Below, in pieces: positions 49,861 through 58,716 of a stretch of 64,000 nucleotides of DNA (the stretch's first letter is position 1; every line of letters starts with the position of its first letter). The notes under the pieces are model-generated. The model saw only the letters and a program-made list of their open reading frames with translations. It was not told the DNA's origin and did no database searches. Source of the DNA: Brevundimonas sp. (GTDB taxonomy: Bacteria > Pseudomonadota > Alphaproteobacteria > Caulobacterales > Caulobacteraceae); the NCBI RefSeq assembly GCF_030704825.1, contig NZ_JAUYNX010000008.1, positions 1 to 64,000 on the forward strand, in the 5' to 3' direction. Made by a program: the position numbers and the translations under genes.

Positions 49861-49914
49861 GTAGGGCTTAGGGCTTAGTCGCCTCACTGCTAGGCCCTAA
49901 GCCCTAAGCCCTAC
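49861..49914. repeat. Long perfect inverted repeat of TTAGGGC/GCCCTAA units after efp
   Basis: Arms at 49861-49878 and 49897-49914 are perfect 18-bp reverse complements built from repeated GGGCTTA units, with an 18-base loop. It starts 13 bases after the efp stop. It has no T-run but would form a strong transcript-end hairpin. The tandem heptamer structure is unusual. Confidence 0.75.
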
Positions 49915-49983
49915 CCCCTTGAACTTCTCCGACTGTCCGGGCGCTTCCGCCTTTTGAGGACCTTCGGACCAGGAGCTTCCCCC

Positions 49984-50787
49984 ATGGCCCTCGCCTCAGC
50001 CCTCGTTTCCGTGATGATCGACGCGGTCCGCAAGACCGCGCGGCCCATGCTGCGCGACTTCGGCGAGGTCGCCCAGCTGCAGGTGTCCCGCAAGGGTCCG
50101 GGCGACTTCGTCACCGCCGCCGACATCAAGGCCGAGGACACCCTGTACGAACTGCTGATGAAGGCCCGCCCCGGCTACGGCTTCCTGGGCGAGGAGCGCG
50201 GCATGATGGAGGGGACCGACAAGTCCCACCTGTGGATCGTCGACCCGATCGACGGCACCACCAACTTCATGCACGCCATGCCGCATTTCGCCATCACGGT
50301 GGGCCTGCAGCGCACCGCGCCGGACGGGACGTCGGAGATCGTGGCCGGGGTGACCTACAACCCCGTCATGAACGAGCTGTTCTGGGCCGAGAAGGGCAAG
50401 GGCTGCTATCTGAACGACCAGCGCATCCGGGTCGCCGGCCGCCGCGACCTGTCGGAAAGCCTGATCGCCACCGGCCTGCCCTTCATCGGCAAGACCGGCC
50501 ACGCCCAGGCCATCAAGGACATTCACGCCATCGGCCAGCGGGTCGCCGGCATCCGCCGCCTCGGCTCGGCGGCGCTGGACTTCGCCTGGGTCGCGGCGGG
50601 GCGGTACGACGCCTATTACGAGCGCAACCTCCAGCCCTGGGACGTGGCGGCGGGCATCCTGTTCGTCACCGAGGCGGGCGGGGTGGTCACCACCATCGAC
50701 GGCGAAGGCCGTCCGGAGACGGGCGGGCAGATCCTGGCGACGAACTCGGAGCTGCATCCGCAGTTGCTGAAGGTGCTGCGGGGCTAA
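49984..50787 (+). CDS. suhB: Inositol monophosphatase family protein (SuhB-like)
   Basis: A 267-residue magnesium-dependent phosphatase. GFLGEE (Glu70, Glu71), WIVDPIDGTTNF (Asp87, Asp90) and LQPWDVAAG are the three metal-binding motifs. It hydrolyses inositol-1-phosphate and related substrates, and SuhB homologues also act in rRNA transcription complexes. ATG 49984 was preferred over 49954 because it follows AGGAGC. The MITE-like repeat copy 2 begins six bases after its stop. Confidence 0.9.
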   Translation: MALASALVSVMIDAVRKTARPMLRDFGEVAQLQVSRKGPGDFVTAADIKAEDTLYELLMKARPGYGFLGEERGMMEGTDKSHLWIVDPIDGTTNFMHAMPHFAITVGLQRTAPDGTSEIVAGVTYNPVMNELFWAEKGKGCYLNDQRIRVAGRRDLSESLIATGLPFIGKTGHAQAIKDIHAIGQRVAGIRRLGSAALDFAWVAAGRYDAYYERNLQPWDVAAGILFVTEAGGVVTTIDGEGRPETGGQILATNSELHPQLLKVLRG

Positions 50788-50793
50788 TTTCTT

Positions 50794-50947
50794 CCTTCTC
50801 CCCTTGCGGGAGAAGGTGGCGGCCGAAGGCTGACGGATGAGGGGTCACGCCGCTCCATGCCGTGAACGAGCCGCCGATGAGCGCAGATCCGGGAGACCCC
50901 TCATCCGACCCGCTTCGCGGGCCACCTTCTCCCGCAAGGGGAGAAGG
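50794..50947. repeat. MITE-like nested inverted repeat, copy 2
   Basis: Outer arms at 50794-50820 and 50921-50947 are perfect 27-bp reverse complements (CCTTCTCCCC start), and each arm folds on itself. Inner arms GATGAGGGGTC (50836-50846) and GACCCCTCATC (50895-50905) also pair perfectly. Overall length and order match copy 1 at 7618-7768, while the central bases differ, which suggests selection or recent spread of the arms. It marks the left edge of an accessory stretch. Confidence 0.85.
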
Positions 50948-51394
50948 ACGCGCAGCAGCGGGCGCCGTTCGAGGGCAGAGAGTCTCGTAGTCCCGCGAAA
51001 AAATGTGGGACGGCATTTCCTGCGGAACAGGCATTGCCCGCTGAGGACGGTTCGTCGGCCCCTGGGCGGTGGCGGCGACGGGTTCGACAGTGTCAAAGAC
51101 CAGGCCCGGCGGGCATTTGGCTATTATGCACAGGCCCGCGTCAGAAACGGTCGCAGGGCGAATCCGGAGCGACGACGGCGCGCGTCGGAGGGTCGGGAGT
51201 AGCGGATTATTGTCCCCAAAAGGGCGGGTCGGAGGGGGCGAGAGTCTCCATCCGTCGCAGACGTTCACCGGGTCCTGACTCCCTCAAGTTACCGCGCGCT
51301 GCAGCGGTTGAGCCCGGGCGCTACTTCTTAGGCACGGCCGTCAGGTCTAGGCTGGTCCCATGCACCAACGATTCCCGCGTCCGAACCCACGGTC
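50948..51394. other. 447-base stretch without a supported gene
   Basis: No reading frame here has family features. The sequence is less GC-biased in codon-like positions than neighbouring genes and contains no tRNA, T-run terminator or transposase fragment that could be recognised. It probably holds the promoter of the nuclease-like gene at 51395 and remnants of inserted DNA. Confidence 0.5.
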
Positions 51395-52963
51395 ATGAGT
51401 CTCCGTCCGCGCCCGGACCGAAACGCCCAAGGCGAGGTCGCTAGGCTCTGCCGCGCGCTGGGTGCGAGCGTGCAGGATGTCACCGAAGATGATCACGGCT
51501 GGGATTTGTTGGTCGAGTTTCCCCCGAGAATCGACACGGCCTTCCCGGATCTCGATCCGCCCCTGACTCGCTGCCTGATCCAAGTGAAGTCCACCCAGTC
51601 CCGGCGCACTTCCACCCGCGTGAAACTCTCGAATGCATTGAAGTTCGCCAATGATACGACGCCCTGCTTCGTCGTACTTGCGACCTATCCCACTGGACCC
51701 AAGAAGCCCGAAGCACTCTATCTCCGTCACATCTGGGCAACGGACATGGCGCAGGCACTCCGGGCGGCCCGAGAGACGGCGAGTGAGGGTCGTCCCCTCC
51801 ACCGGACGAACCTACCCATTATCTTCAAAGCAATGGAACGGGTGGATGAGCAGCTGGCGGAGGCAATCCTTGATGTGATCGGTCGGGAAGGATCGAACTA
51901 CGCACAAAAGAAGAAAACCTTGGCCGACAGTCTCGGTTACGAGGCGGGCTGGGGGCGCGGGCAGTTGGTGTTGGCCGACGGCCATGGCGAAACCGACCTT
52001 GAGGACTTGATGCTCGGGCTTCGGTCCGATCTGCCGATTCAATCCTTTGCCACCACCGAGGTACGATTTGGGATCGACGGCCCCACCAGAAAGACTGGAC
52101 CTGGCCGCTTGTCCGTGGATATCAAGCCGTCCACCCGTTGTGTTCTCACGCTCCGGCGCCGGGATACAGGGGAAGAACTTCACTGGCCGGGCGGGCTGTT
52201 CACGACTGCGATGGATTGGCTTCCGGTCACCAGCCGACGGATTAGGGTAGCCGCCGGACCGCTGGAGTTGGTCGTTTCCGGTGCGGGTGAAGTCCGCGGT
52301 GACTGGTCAGCCCCGCTCTCCGCGCCCCGATCGCTCGACGATCTGGAGCGTGACGCCGTCTTCCGCTCCTGGATGGACGGCTCGACGCTCGACCTTGAAG
52401 TCTGGACGGAGCGGGGCTCCCTGCCAGCCTCGAACATGGTCTTCAAAGGCGAGCGCCCCGACGACGATAAATGGCCAGAGGCCGTCGAAGCCATCCGCGC
52501 CCTCTCGCGGGCCGTTTCACCCGAGCGTCGCCCTGCCGACCTGAGAGTATCGATGGAAACCTTCTTCAGCGGGCTCGATAAGCACAGCCGGTTCGCTTCG
52601 CTACTGAAGCCGGATGCGATGGCGATTCGCATCGTCAACGAGACCGAGTTGATGGTCGGGATGGAACGAGCGACCCATATCCTCTTCCCATGGGTGTCCC
52701 AGGTTGGGGACTACTTCATCGTCTCCGTAATCGAGCGCGCAGTCACGTCGTCTGTTCGCCAAGAGCAATCCTGTGATTTCACAACCGTGTCCCCAAAACT
52801 TCTGCGAGGTACCGCCATCAGAGCCTCGGAGGCGACCGAATCCTTGGTGGCCAGCGAAGTACAGTGGGTCAGAGACCGCGCCGACGAGAGCGACAAGTCG
52901 ATTTTAAGCTACCATCCCCAAGGCAACGGCGTCGGCACTCTGATCCTCAACACTCCGGACTAA
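51395..52963 (+). CDS. Accessory protein with DUF4365-like (PD-(D/E)XK-type) N-terminal domain
   Basis: A 522-residue protein of unknown function. The first 80 residues contain RNAQGEVARLCRALG, then DDHGWDLLVEF and RCLIQVKSTQ, the Glu ... Asp ... Gln-x-Lys pattern of DUF4365 proteins, which belong to the PD-(D/E)XK nuclease superfamily. The rest (about 130-522) is unrecognised and partly beta-rich. GC is clearly lower than around it (sampled stretches near 57-60 percent) and codons are less biased, both signs of recent acquisition. It stands alone between suhB and recN, next to a palindromic repeat. A single-gene defence or DNA-maintenance role is possible. Confidence 0.65.
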   Translation: MSLRPRPDRNAQGEVARLCRALGASVQDVTEDDHGWDLLVEFPPRIDTAFPDLDPPLTRCLIQVKSTQSRRTSTRVKLSNALKFANDTTPCFVVLATYPTGPKKPEALYLRHIWATDMAQALRAARETASEGRPLHRTNLPIIFKAMERVDEQLAEAILDVIGREGSNYAQKKKTLADSLGYEAGWGRGQLVLADGHGETDLEDLMLGLRSDLPIQSFATTEVRFGIDGPTRKTGPGRLSVDIKPSTRCVLTLRRRDTGEELHWPGGLFTTAMDWLPVTSRRIRVAAGPLELVVSGAGEVRGDWSAPLSAPRSLDDLERDAVFRSWMDGSTLDLEVWTERGSLPASNMVFKGERPDDDKWPEAVEAIRALSRAVSPERRPADLRVSMETFFSGLDKHSRFASLLKPDAMAIRIVNETELMVGMERATHILFPWVSQVGDYFIVSVIERAVTSSVRQEQSCDFTTVSPKLLRGTAIRASEATESLVASEVQWVRDRADESDKSILSYHPQGNGVGTLILNTPD

Positions 52964-52997
52964 TCGCGCGGCGCTCCTCGTCAAGAAGGACGGCCCC

Positions 52998-54698
52998 TCA
53001 CCCGATCAGCGACCGCGCCGCCGCCCGCGCCTCGTCGGTGACGACGGCCCCCGACAGCATCCGCGCGATCTCTTCCTGACGCGCCCCGTCGTCCAGCGCA
53101 TCCACCGTCGTCGTGGTCATCCCGGCGGCGTCGGCCTTGCGCACCTTCCAGTGGGCGTGGCCCCGCGCCGCGACCTGGGGGCTGTGGGTCACGACCAGAA
53201 CCTGGGCCCCGTTCGACAGCCGTTGCAGACGCGCGCCGACGGCGGAGGCCACGGCCCCGCCGACGCCCTGGTCGACCTCGTCGAAGATCATCACCGGCTG
53301 GCGCTGGTCCTCGCGGCCGGCCAGGGCCGCCTTCATGGCGAGGGCGAAGCGGGCCAGTTCGCCGCCCGAGGCGATGGCGTCCAGCGGGCCGAAGGCGGTC
53401 CCGGCGTTGGTGGCGATCTCGAAGCGAACGGTCTCGACGCCCAGCGGCCCGCGACGGCCCTCGGTCACCGGCTCGAAGGCGACGCGGAAGCGGGCGCGGT
53501 CCAGTTTCAGCGGTCCCAGCTCGGTCATGACCGACGCCGTCAGCCGCTCGGCGGCGGCCTCGCGCGCCGAGGTCAGCAGCATGGCGGCGACGTCATAGGC
53601 TTCGCGCGCGGCCGAGGCGGCGCGTTCGGCGACGCTGATGGCCTCGGCCCCGTCCTCGATCAGCCGCAACTGCTCGCGGAAGCGGACGCGCAGGACCGGA
53701 AGGCTGTCGACCGACGTATTCAGCTTGCGGGCGGCGGCGCGCAGGGCGAACAGCCGTTCTTCCGCCTTGTCGAGCCGGCCGGGCTCGAAGTCGAAGGCGT
53801 TGGCGGCGGCGTCGACGCAGGCGATGGCCTCTTCCGCCTCGACCATGGTGCGGTCGATGGCCTCGGCGGCGGCGGTCAGTTTCTGCAGCAGCGGGTGTTC
53901 GGGATCCGTGCCCGCCTGCCCCGCCCGCTGGCGCGCATGCTCGACCGCGCGCAGGGCCGCCGACAGTTTCTGGGACAGCTTGTCGCCGCCGAGCGACGAT
54001 TTCGCGTCGGCCAGATCGGCGATGGCCTTCTCGGCCGCGCCGAGGATGGCGCGTTCGCCCGCCAGCTCGGTCTCCTCGTCGGCGCGGGGGTCCAGCGCGT
54101 CGAGTTCGGCCAGATTGTGGGTCAGTTCCTCGGCGTGGGCCGCGGCGTCGGCGGCGGCGGCTTTCAGGTCGGCGACGGCCCGCTCGGCCGTCTTCAGCCG
54201 CTCGGCCGCGCCGGCCACGCCGTCCAGCTGGGGCTGCAGGCCGCCGTAGGCGTCGAGCAGGGCGCGGTGGGTCTTCCAGTCCAGCAGGCCGACGGTCTCA
54301 TGCTGGCCATGCACCTCGACCAGGGCCTGGCCGATCTCGCGCAGGGCCGTCACCCCCGCCGGCTGGTCGTTGACGAACGCCCGGCTGCGGCCGTCGGCGG
54401 CCAGGGTGCGGCGCAGGATCAGCTCCTCGCCCGGCGCCACCTCGAAACCCCGCTCGCCGATCAGGGCGATCAGGGCGGGGTCGTCGGGGGCGGTGAAGAC
54501 GGCGGTGGCCGAGGCCTGTTTGGCGCCGCTGCGCACCAGGCCGGCGTCGGCGCGGGCGCCCAGGGCCAGGCCGAGGGCGTCGAGGATGATCGACTTGCCG
54601 GCCCCGGTCTCGCCGGTCAGCACGGTCAGGCCGCCGTCGACCTCGAGGTCCAAGGCATCGACCAGCACGATGTCGCGGATGGACAGGGCGGTCAGCAT
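52998..54698 (-). CDS. recN: DNA repair protein RecN
   Basis: A 566-residue SMC-like ATPase for double-strand-break repair. Walker A GETGAGKS (29-36) follows MLTALSIRDIVLVDALDL, the hinge and coiled-coil occupy about 155-380, and the C-terminal lobe has ASGGELARFALAMKA and MIFDEVDQGVGG (Walker B). ATG 54698 starts at the conserved N-terminus; the longer frame to 54797 is unsupported. In related genomes recN lies next to bamD; here a toxin-antitoxin pair separates them. Confidence 0.95.
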   Translation of the reverse strand: MLTALSIRDIVLVDALDLEVDGGLTVLTGETGAGKSIILDALGLALGARADAGLVRSGAKQASATAVFTAPDDPALIALIGERGFEVAPGEELILRRTLAADGRSRAFVNDQPAGVTALREIGQALVEVHGQHETVGLLDWKTHRALLDAYGGLQPQLDGVAGAAERLKTAERAVADLKAAAADAAAHAEELTHNLAELDALDPRADEETELAGERAILGAAEKAIADLADAKSSLGGDKLSQKLSAALRAVEHARQRAGQAGTDPEHPLLQKLTAAAEAIDRTMVEAEEAIACVDAAANAFDFEPGRLDKAEERLFALRAAARKLNTSVDSLPVLRVRFREQLRLIEDGAEAISVAERAASAAREAYDVAAMLLTSAREAAAERLTASVMTELGPLKLDRARFRVAFEPVTEGRRGPLGVETVRFEIATNAGTAFGPLDAIASGGELARFALAMKAALAGREDQRQPVMIFDEVDQGVGGAVASAVGARLQRLSNGAQVLVVTHSPQVAARGHAHWKVRKADAAGMTTTTVDALDDGARQEEIARMLSGAVVTDEARAAARSLIG

Positions 54699-54759
54699 GA
54701 AGGGCGGCGATTCGACATTGCGGTGAGTGTAGCGCGCGTCGGCGCCGAAGGATCGCCGG

Positions 54760-55056
54760 TCAATCCGAGAAGCCCGCGGCCCGTCGCAGGGCCGCATTGA
54801 TCCGTGATTGCCATCCGCTGCCCCCGGCCTTGAAATACTCCACGACTTCCTCGTCGATACGAAGCGTCATCTGCTTCTTCGGAGAAGACGAACGCGGACG
54901 GCCTGGCGACCGCTTGAATTGGGCCAGCACATGCTCGGGGAGGACCTCCCTGGCCGGACTCAGCCGTGCGGCGCGCTCCGCCGTCAGCTCGGGCGCGTCG
55001 TCGGGATCGACCAGATATTCAACGGGCGCCTCCGAGACGCCTTTGCTGTTCGACAT
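54760..55056 (-). CDS. brnA: BrnA family antitoxin
   Basis: A 98-residue antitoxin. KKQMTLRIDEEVVEYFKAGG and GWQSRINAALRRAAGF form the C-terminal ribbon-helix-helix DNA-binding domain; the acidic N-terminal part should contact the toxin. Its start lies inside the end of brnT (38-base overlap), so the toxin gene comes first, as usual for BrnTA. The pair autoregulates by binding a palindromic operator. Confidence 0.88.
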   Translation of the reverse strand: MSNSKGVSEAPVEYLVDPDDAPELTAERAARLSPAREVLPEHVLAQFKRSPGRPRSSSPKKQMTLRIDEEVVEYFKAGGSGWQSRINAALRRAAGFSD

Positions 55057-55303
55057 GCCGTCTCTCCCGTTCGTTGGCCTTTCGCAGGCTTATCACGCGG
55101 GTCATGTCGTCCCGGACCACGAAGACCAGCACATAGAGTCTGCCGTCCAGATCCCCGTAGGCGATCCACCGCCGCTCCCGGTAATCGAACCGGTCGTCCG
55201 CTTCGATCAACGACTCCTCGAGAACGAAGTCCGCGGCGCGGCTCAGCGACACCCCGTGTTTGGCGATGTTCGCCTTGTCCTTCTCCGGATCGAAGTCGAT
55301 CAT
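55019..55303 (-). CDS. brnT: BrnT family ribonuclease toxin
   Basis: A 94-residue RelE-superfamily toxin: MIDFDPEKDKANIAKHGVSL and AADFVLEESLIEADDR, then a beta-sheet GDLDGRLYVLVFVVRDD and the C-terminal ISLRKANERERRH are typical of BrnT, which cleaves RNA under stress. The ATG (55303 to 55301) lies inside a 30-bp perfect palindrome, so promoter, operator and start codon overlap. The pair interrupts the recN-bamD neighbourhood, suggesting insertion. Confidence 0.9.
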   Translation of the reverse strand: MIDFDPEKDKANIAKHGVSLSRAADFVLEESLIEADDRFDYRERRWIAYGDLDGRLYVLVFVVRDDMTRVISLRKANERERRHVEQQRRLGGAR

Positions 55304-55326
55304 TTATGTAGCTACATAAATGATCG
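55297..55326. promoter_or_regulatory. 30-bp perfect palindrome at the brnTA promoter
   Basis: The sequence is its own reverse complement over 30 bases with an AT-rich centre (core ATGTAGCTACAT). It includes the brnT start codon. Given known BrnTA autoregulation, this is the probable operator. Confidence 0.75.
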
Positions 55327-55338
55327 CGGTCAACTCGA

Positions 55339-56196
55339 TCAGCCCGGGATGATCCGGCGCAGCCAGCTCTCGCGCTCTCCGGTCGGCGCCACGTCGGGCC
55401 GCTGGCCTTCTTCGGTCAGCAGGGCGTAGGCCTCGGCGTACCAGGGGCTGCCCGGATAGTTGAAGCCGAGAACGGCGCCGTTGCGGGTCGCCTCTTCCTT
55501 CAGGCCCAGCGTCAGATTGACCTCGACCAGCCGGAACAGGGCCTCGGGCGTGTGCGAGGTGCGCTGATAGGCTTCGTTGTCGATCACGGCCTTGTAGCGG
55601 TTGATCGCCGCCAGCGGCTGGCCGGCGCGCTGGTAGTAGCGGCCGATGGCCATTTCCTTCCCCGCCAGCTGGTCGTTGACCATGTCGATCTTGACCGAGG
55701 CGTCGGTGGCGTAGGAGGTCCCGGGATAGCGCCGCTGCACGTCGCGCAGCCCATCGAGCGCCGCCTGGGCGTAGCCCTGGTCGCGGCCCACGTCGGTGAT
55801 CTGTTCGAAATTGCACAGGGCCTTCATGTAGAAGGCGTAGGGCGCGCTGGGATTGCCGGGGAACAGCTGGATGAAGCGGTCCGAGGCGGCGATGGCCTCG
55901 GCGTAGTTGTTGTTCTGGTAGTAGGCGTAGATCTGCATCAGGATCGCGCGGCGCGACCACTCCGAATAGGGATGCTGGCGCTCGACCTCCTGGAAATAGT
56001 CGATGGCGTCGGCCCAGCGCTGGCTCTGCAGGCGCTGGTAGCCGGTGTTGTAGAGCGCCTCGACCGGGCGTTCCTCGTAGGCGAGACGCGGACGCTCGCC
56101 CCGACCCGAGCAGGCCGAGATCGTCAGGGCCGAAACAGCCACGGTGGCCAGGACCAGGCCGGCGCGGAATTTGGAAGCAGGCAAGGACGACCTCAA
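55339..56196 (-). CDS. bamD: Outer membrane protein assembly factor BamD
   Basis: A 285-residue lipoprotein (lipobox LTISAC, Cys29) made of TPR units: ALYNTGYQRLQSQRWADAID, RRAILMQIYAYYQNNNYAEA and further helices. BamD (ComL) is the essential lipoprotein of the BAM complex that folds outer-membrane proteins with BamA. The best start is TTG at 56196; a second TTG five codons later is possible. It is followed by brnTA and recN on the same strand. Confidence 0.93.
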   Translation of the reverse strand: MRSSLPASKFRAGLVLATVAVSALTISACSGRGERPRLAYEERPVEALYNTGYQRLQSQRWADAIDYFQEVERQHPYSEWSRRAILMQIYAYYQNNNYAEAIAASDRFIQLFPGNPSAPYAFYMKALCNFEQITDVGRDQGYAQAALDGLRDVQRRYPGTSYATDASVKIDMVNDQLAGKEMAIGRYYQRAGQPLAAINRYKAVIDNEAYQRTSHTPEALFRLVEVNLTLGLKEEATRNGAVLGFNYPGSPWYAEAYALLTEEGQRPDVAPTGERESWLRRIIPG

Positions 56197-56404
56197 CTTG
56201 AAATGCCGACGGGCGCGGACCCGTCGGCGCCCCCGAAAAACGAGACGCGATCTCTACACCAGCGAACCTGCCCACGCCAATGCGCGAAGAAGAGCGCCAA
56301 AAAGGCGCGCCGCGCCTTGTGGCCGGGCCGTCCGCTGGTATGTAGCGCGCCAGCGCCGCGGACGCATTCTCAGCCGGGCGATGACGGCGAAAGGATGACC
56401 GGAC
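56197..56404. other. Divergent bamD/prs intergenic region
   Basis: 208 bases hold the promoters of bamD (leftward) and prs (rightward). A GC-rich run is present, but no clear operator or RNA element was recognised. GGATGACCGGAC immediately before the prs ATG provides a modest ribosome site. Confidence 0.5.
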
Positions 56405-57340
<936 letters not shown>

Positions 57341-57418
57341 CAGGCGCCGCGTCACCGGTCCGCCGTATTGGCGCCCACAGTTCGAGGTTGATGCACACAG
57401 GCTTTCCGAGGAGTCCCG

Positions 57419-58594
57419 ATGCATCCGGCTTTCCCGCGCCGCCGTCTTTCCCTGGCCGCCCTCGCCGCGGCCGCCGTCCTGACGGGCTGCGCCTCCAACA
57501 ACAATGTCGAGGCGGAAGCCGAGGCGGCTCGCCTGGCGGCCGCGGCCGAAGCCGCCGCGCGCCTGCCGCCGCCGATCACCCTCAACGACAGCGTGGCCCA
57601 GGCGGCGTCGGTCTATGTCGCCTTCACCCGCGACATGGCCGCGATCGAGGGCGGATTCGCCGATCCCGAAGCCGTCCAGGCCGCCTTGCGCCGCGGATCG
57701 GCCTACAATCCCGAGCAGCTGTCGCGCGGCCTGGTCGCCTACGCCTCGATCCTCGCGCTCCAGTCGCCCGAGTTCGTCGCCGGGGTTCGTCAGTACGCGG
57801 CGCACCAGGCCACGCGCGAGAAGCTGGTCGCCGACATCGTCGCCGATCCGCGCCGCGCCTCGTACCTTCCCGGCGCCGAGGCCGGGGCCGGGCTCATCAT
57901 CGCCACGCTGCGCGACGACATCGACGCCCTGGGCCGGGCCGCGGACGCGGTCGAGAACGACGCCTACGCCGTGCAGGCGAGCTACGACGCGCGCCGCTCC
58001 TGGGGCGTGGCGCACGTGGCCGATCGCGAAGGCCGGCTGGCGGCCGTCAAGGCCCGATCGACCGAAGTCATGACGCCGTCCGCCGCGGACGCCGCCGGCC
58101 TGTTCGCCGCCGCCCACAGCGGAACGGGATTGCCGGTTTCCGGCGGGCCCCGCAGACCGCCCTATCCGCCCGCCGTCGAGAACGCCCTCGCCCTCGCGGC
58201 CCTGGCCGCCCTGGGCGCGGCCGGGGACAACGCCCGCGCCAACACCGACGCCCTGCAGAACGAGCCGACCGGCCAGCGCTGCCTGAACATGTCGAAGCTC
58301 AACCTGTTTCAGTGTCTGGCCGCCTCGCGGCCCAGCTATGAGGACATGTTCTGCGTCGGACGGCACATTGTGCGCGACCTGGCGACCTGCACGCGCGGCG
58401 CCGCCATGCCGGCCGCGGTGGTGACGGTGTCAGACCTCGTCCCGGTCGGTCCGCCCATCGCCGCCGCCCCGCCGCCCATCGTCATCTCGCCGGCCCCGCC
58501 CCCGCCCGCCCAAGCGCCGGCGCCGGCCGCCCGGCCCGGGATCGACGTCTCCCCGACCGTGAGACTGAACACGGGCGCGCCCGGACCGGACTGA
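57419..58594 (+). CDS. Lipoprotein of unknown function, paralog A
   Basis: A 391-residue lipoprotein (lipobox VLTGC, Cys24) with a good ribosome site (GAGGAG). The body is helical with conserved blocks VYVAFTRDMAAIEGGF, YNPEQLSRGLVAYASILALQ and, near the C-terminus, LNMSKLNLFQCLAAS and RPSYEDMFCVGRHI with paired cysteines, then a Pro/Ala-rich tail. The next gene is a tandem paralog sharing all of these blocks. No known family or enzyme motif was recognised. Probably periplasmic-face or outer-membrane anchored. Confidence 0.82.
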   Translation: MHPAFPRRRLSLAALAAAAVLTGCASNNNVEAEAEAARLAAAAEAAARLPPPITLNDSVAQAASVYVAFTRDMAAIEGGFADPEAVQAALRRGSAYNPEQLSRGLVAYASILALQSPEFVAGVRQYAAHQATREKLVADIVADPRRASYLPGAEAGAGLIIATLRDDIDALGRAADAVENDAYAVQASYDARRSWGVAHVADREGRLAAVKARSTEVMTPSAADAAGLFAAAHSGTGLPVSGGPRRPPYPPAVENALALAALAALGAAGDNARANTDALQNEPTGQRCLNMSKLNLFQCLAASRPSYEDMFCVGRHIVRDLATCTRGAAMPAAVVTVSDLVPVGPPIAAAPPPIVISPAPPPPAQAPAPAARPGIDVSPTVRLNTGAPGPD

Positions 58595-58716
58595 GCGGAT
58601 CCGCGGTCCGGACGCCCGCTTCCCCGGCCGGGATTAACACTCGGCGAACCTCTTTGGTCGCGATATAAGGCACTGTCAGTCATTCTGCGCCCGGCGACGG
58701 GGCGCCGGAGGATCGC

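Noticed and set aside
50687..51268. Minus-strand open frame through the palindromic repeat
   Set aside because: Codes through the repeat and intergenic sequence with no family features or ribosome site.
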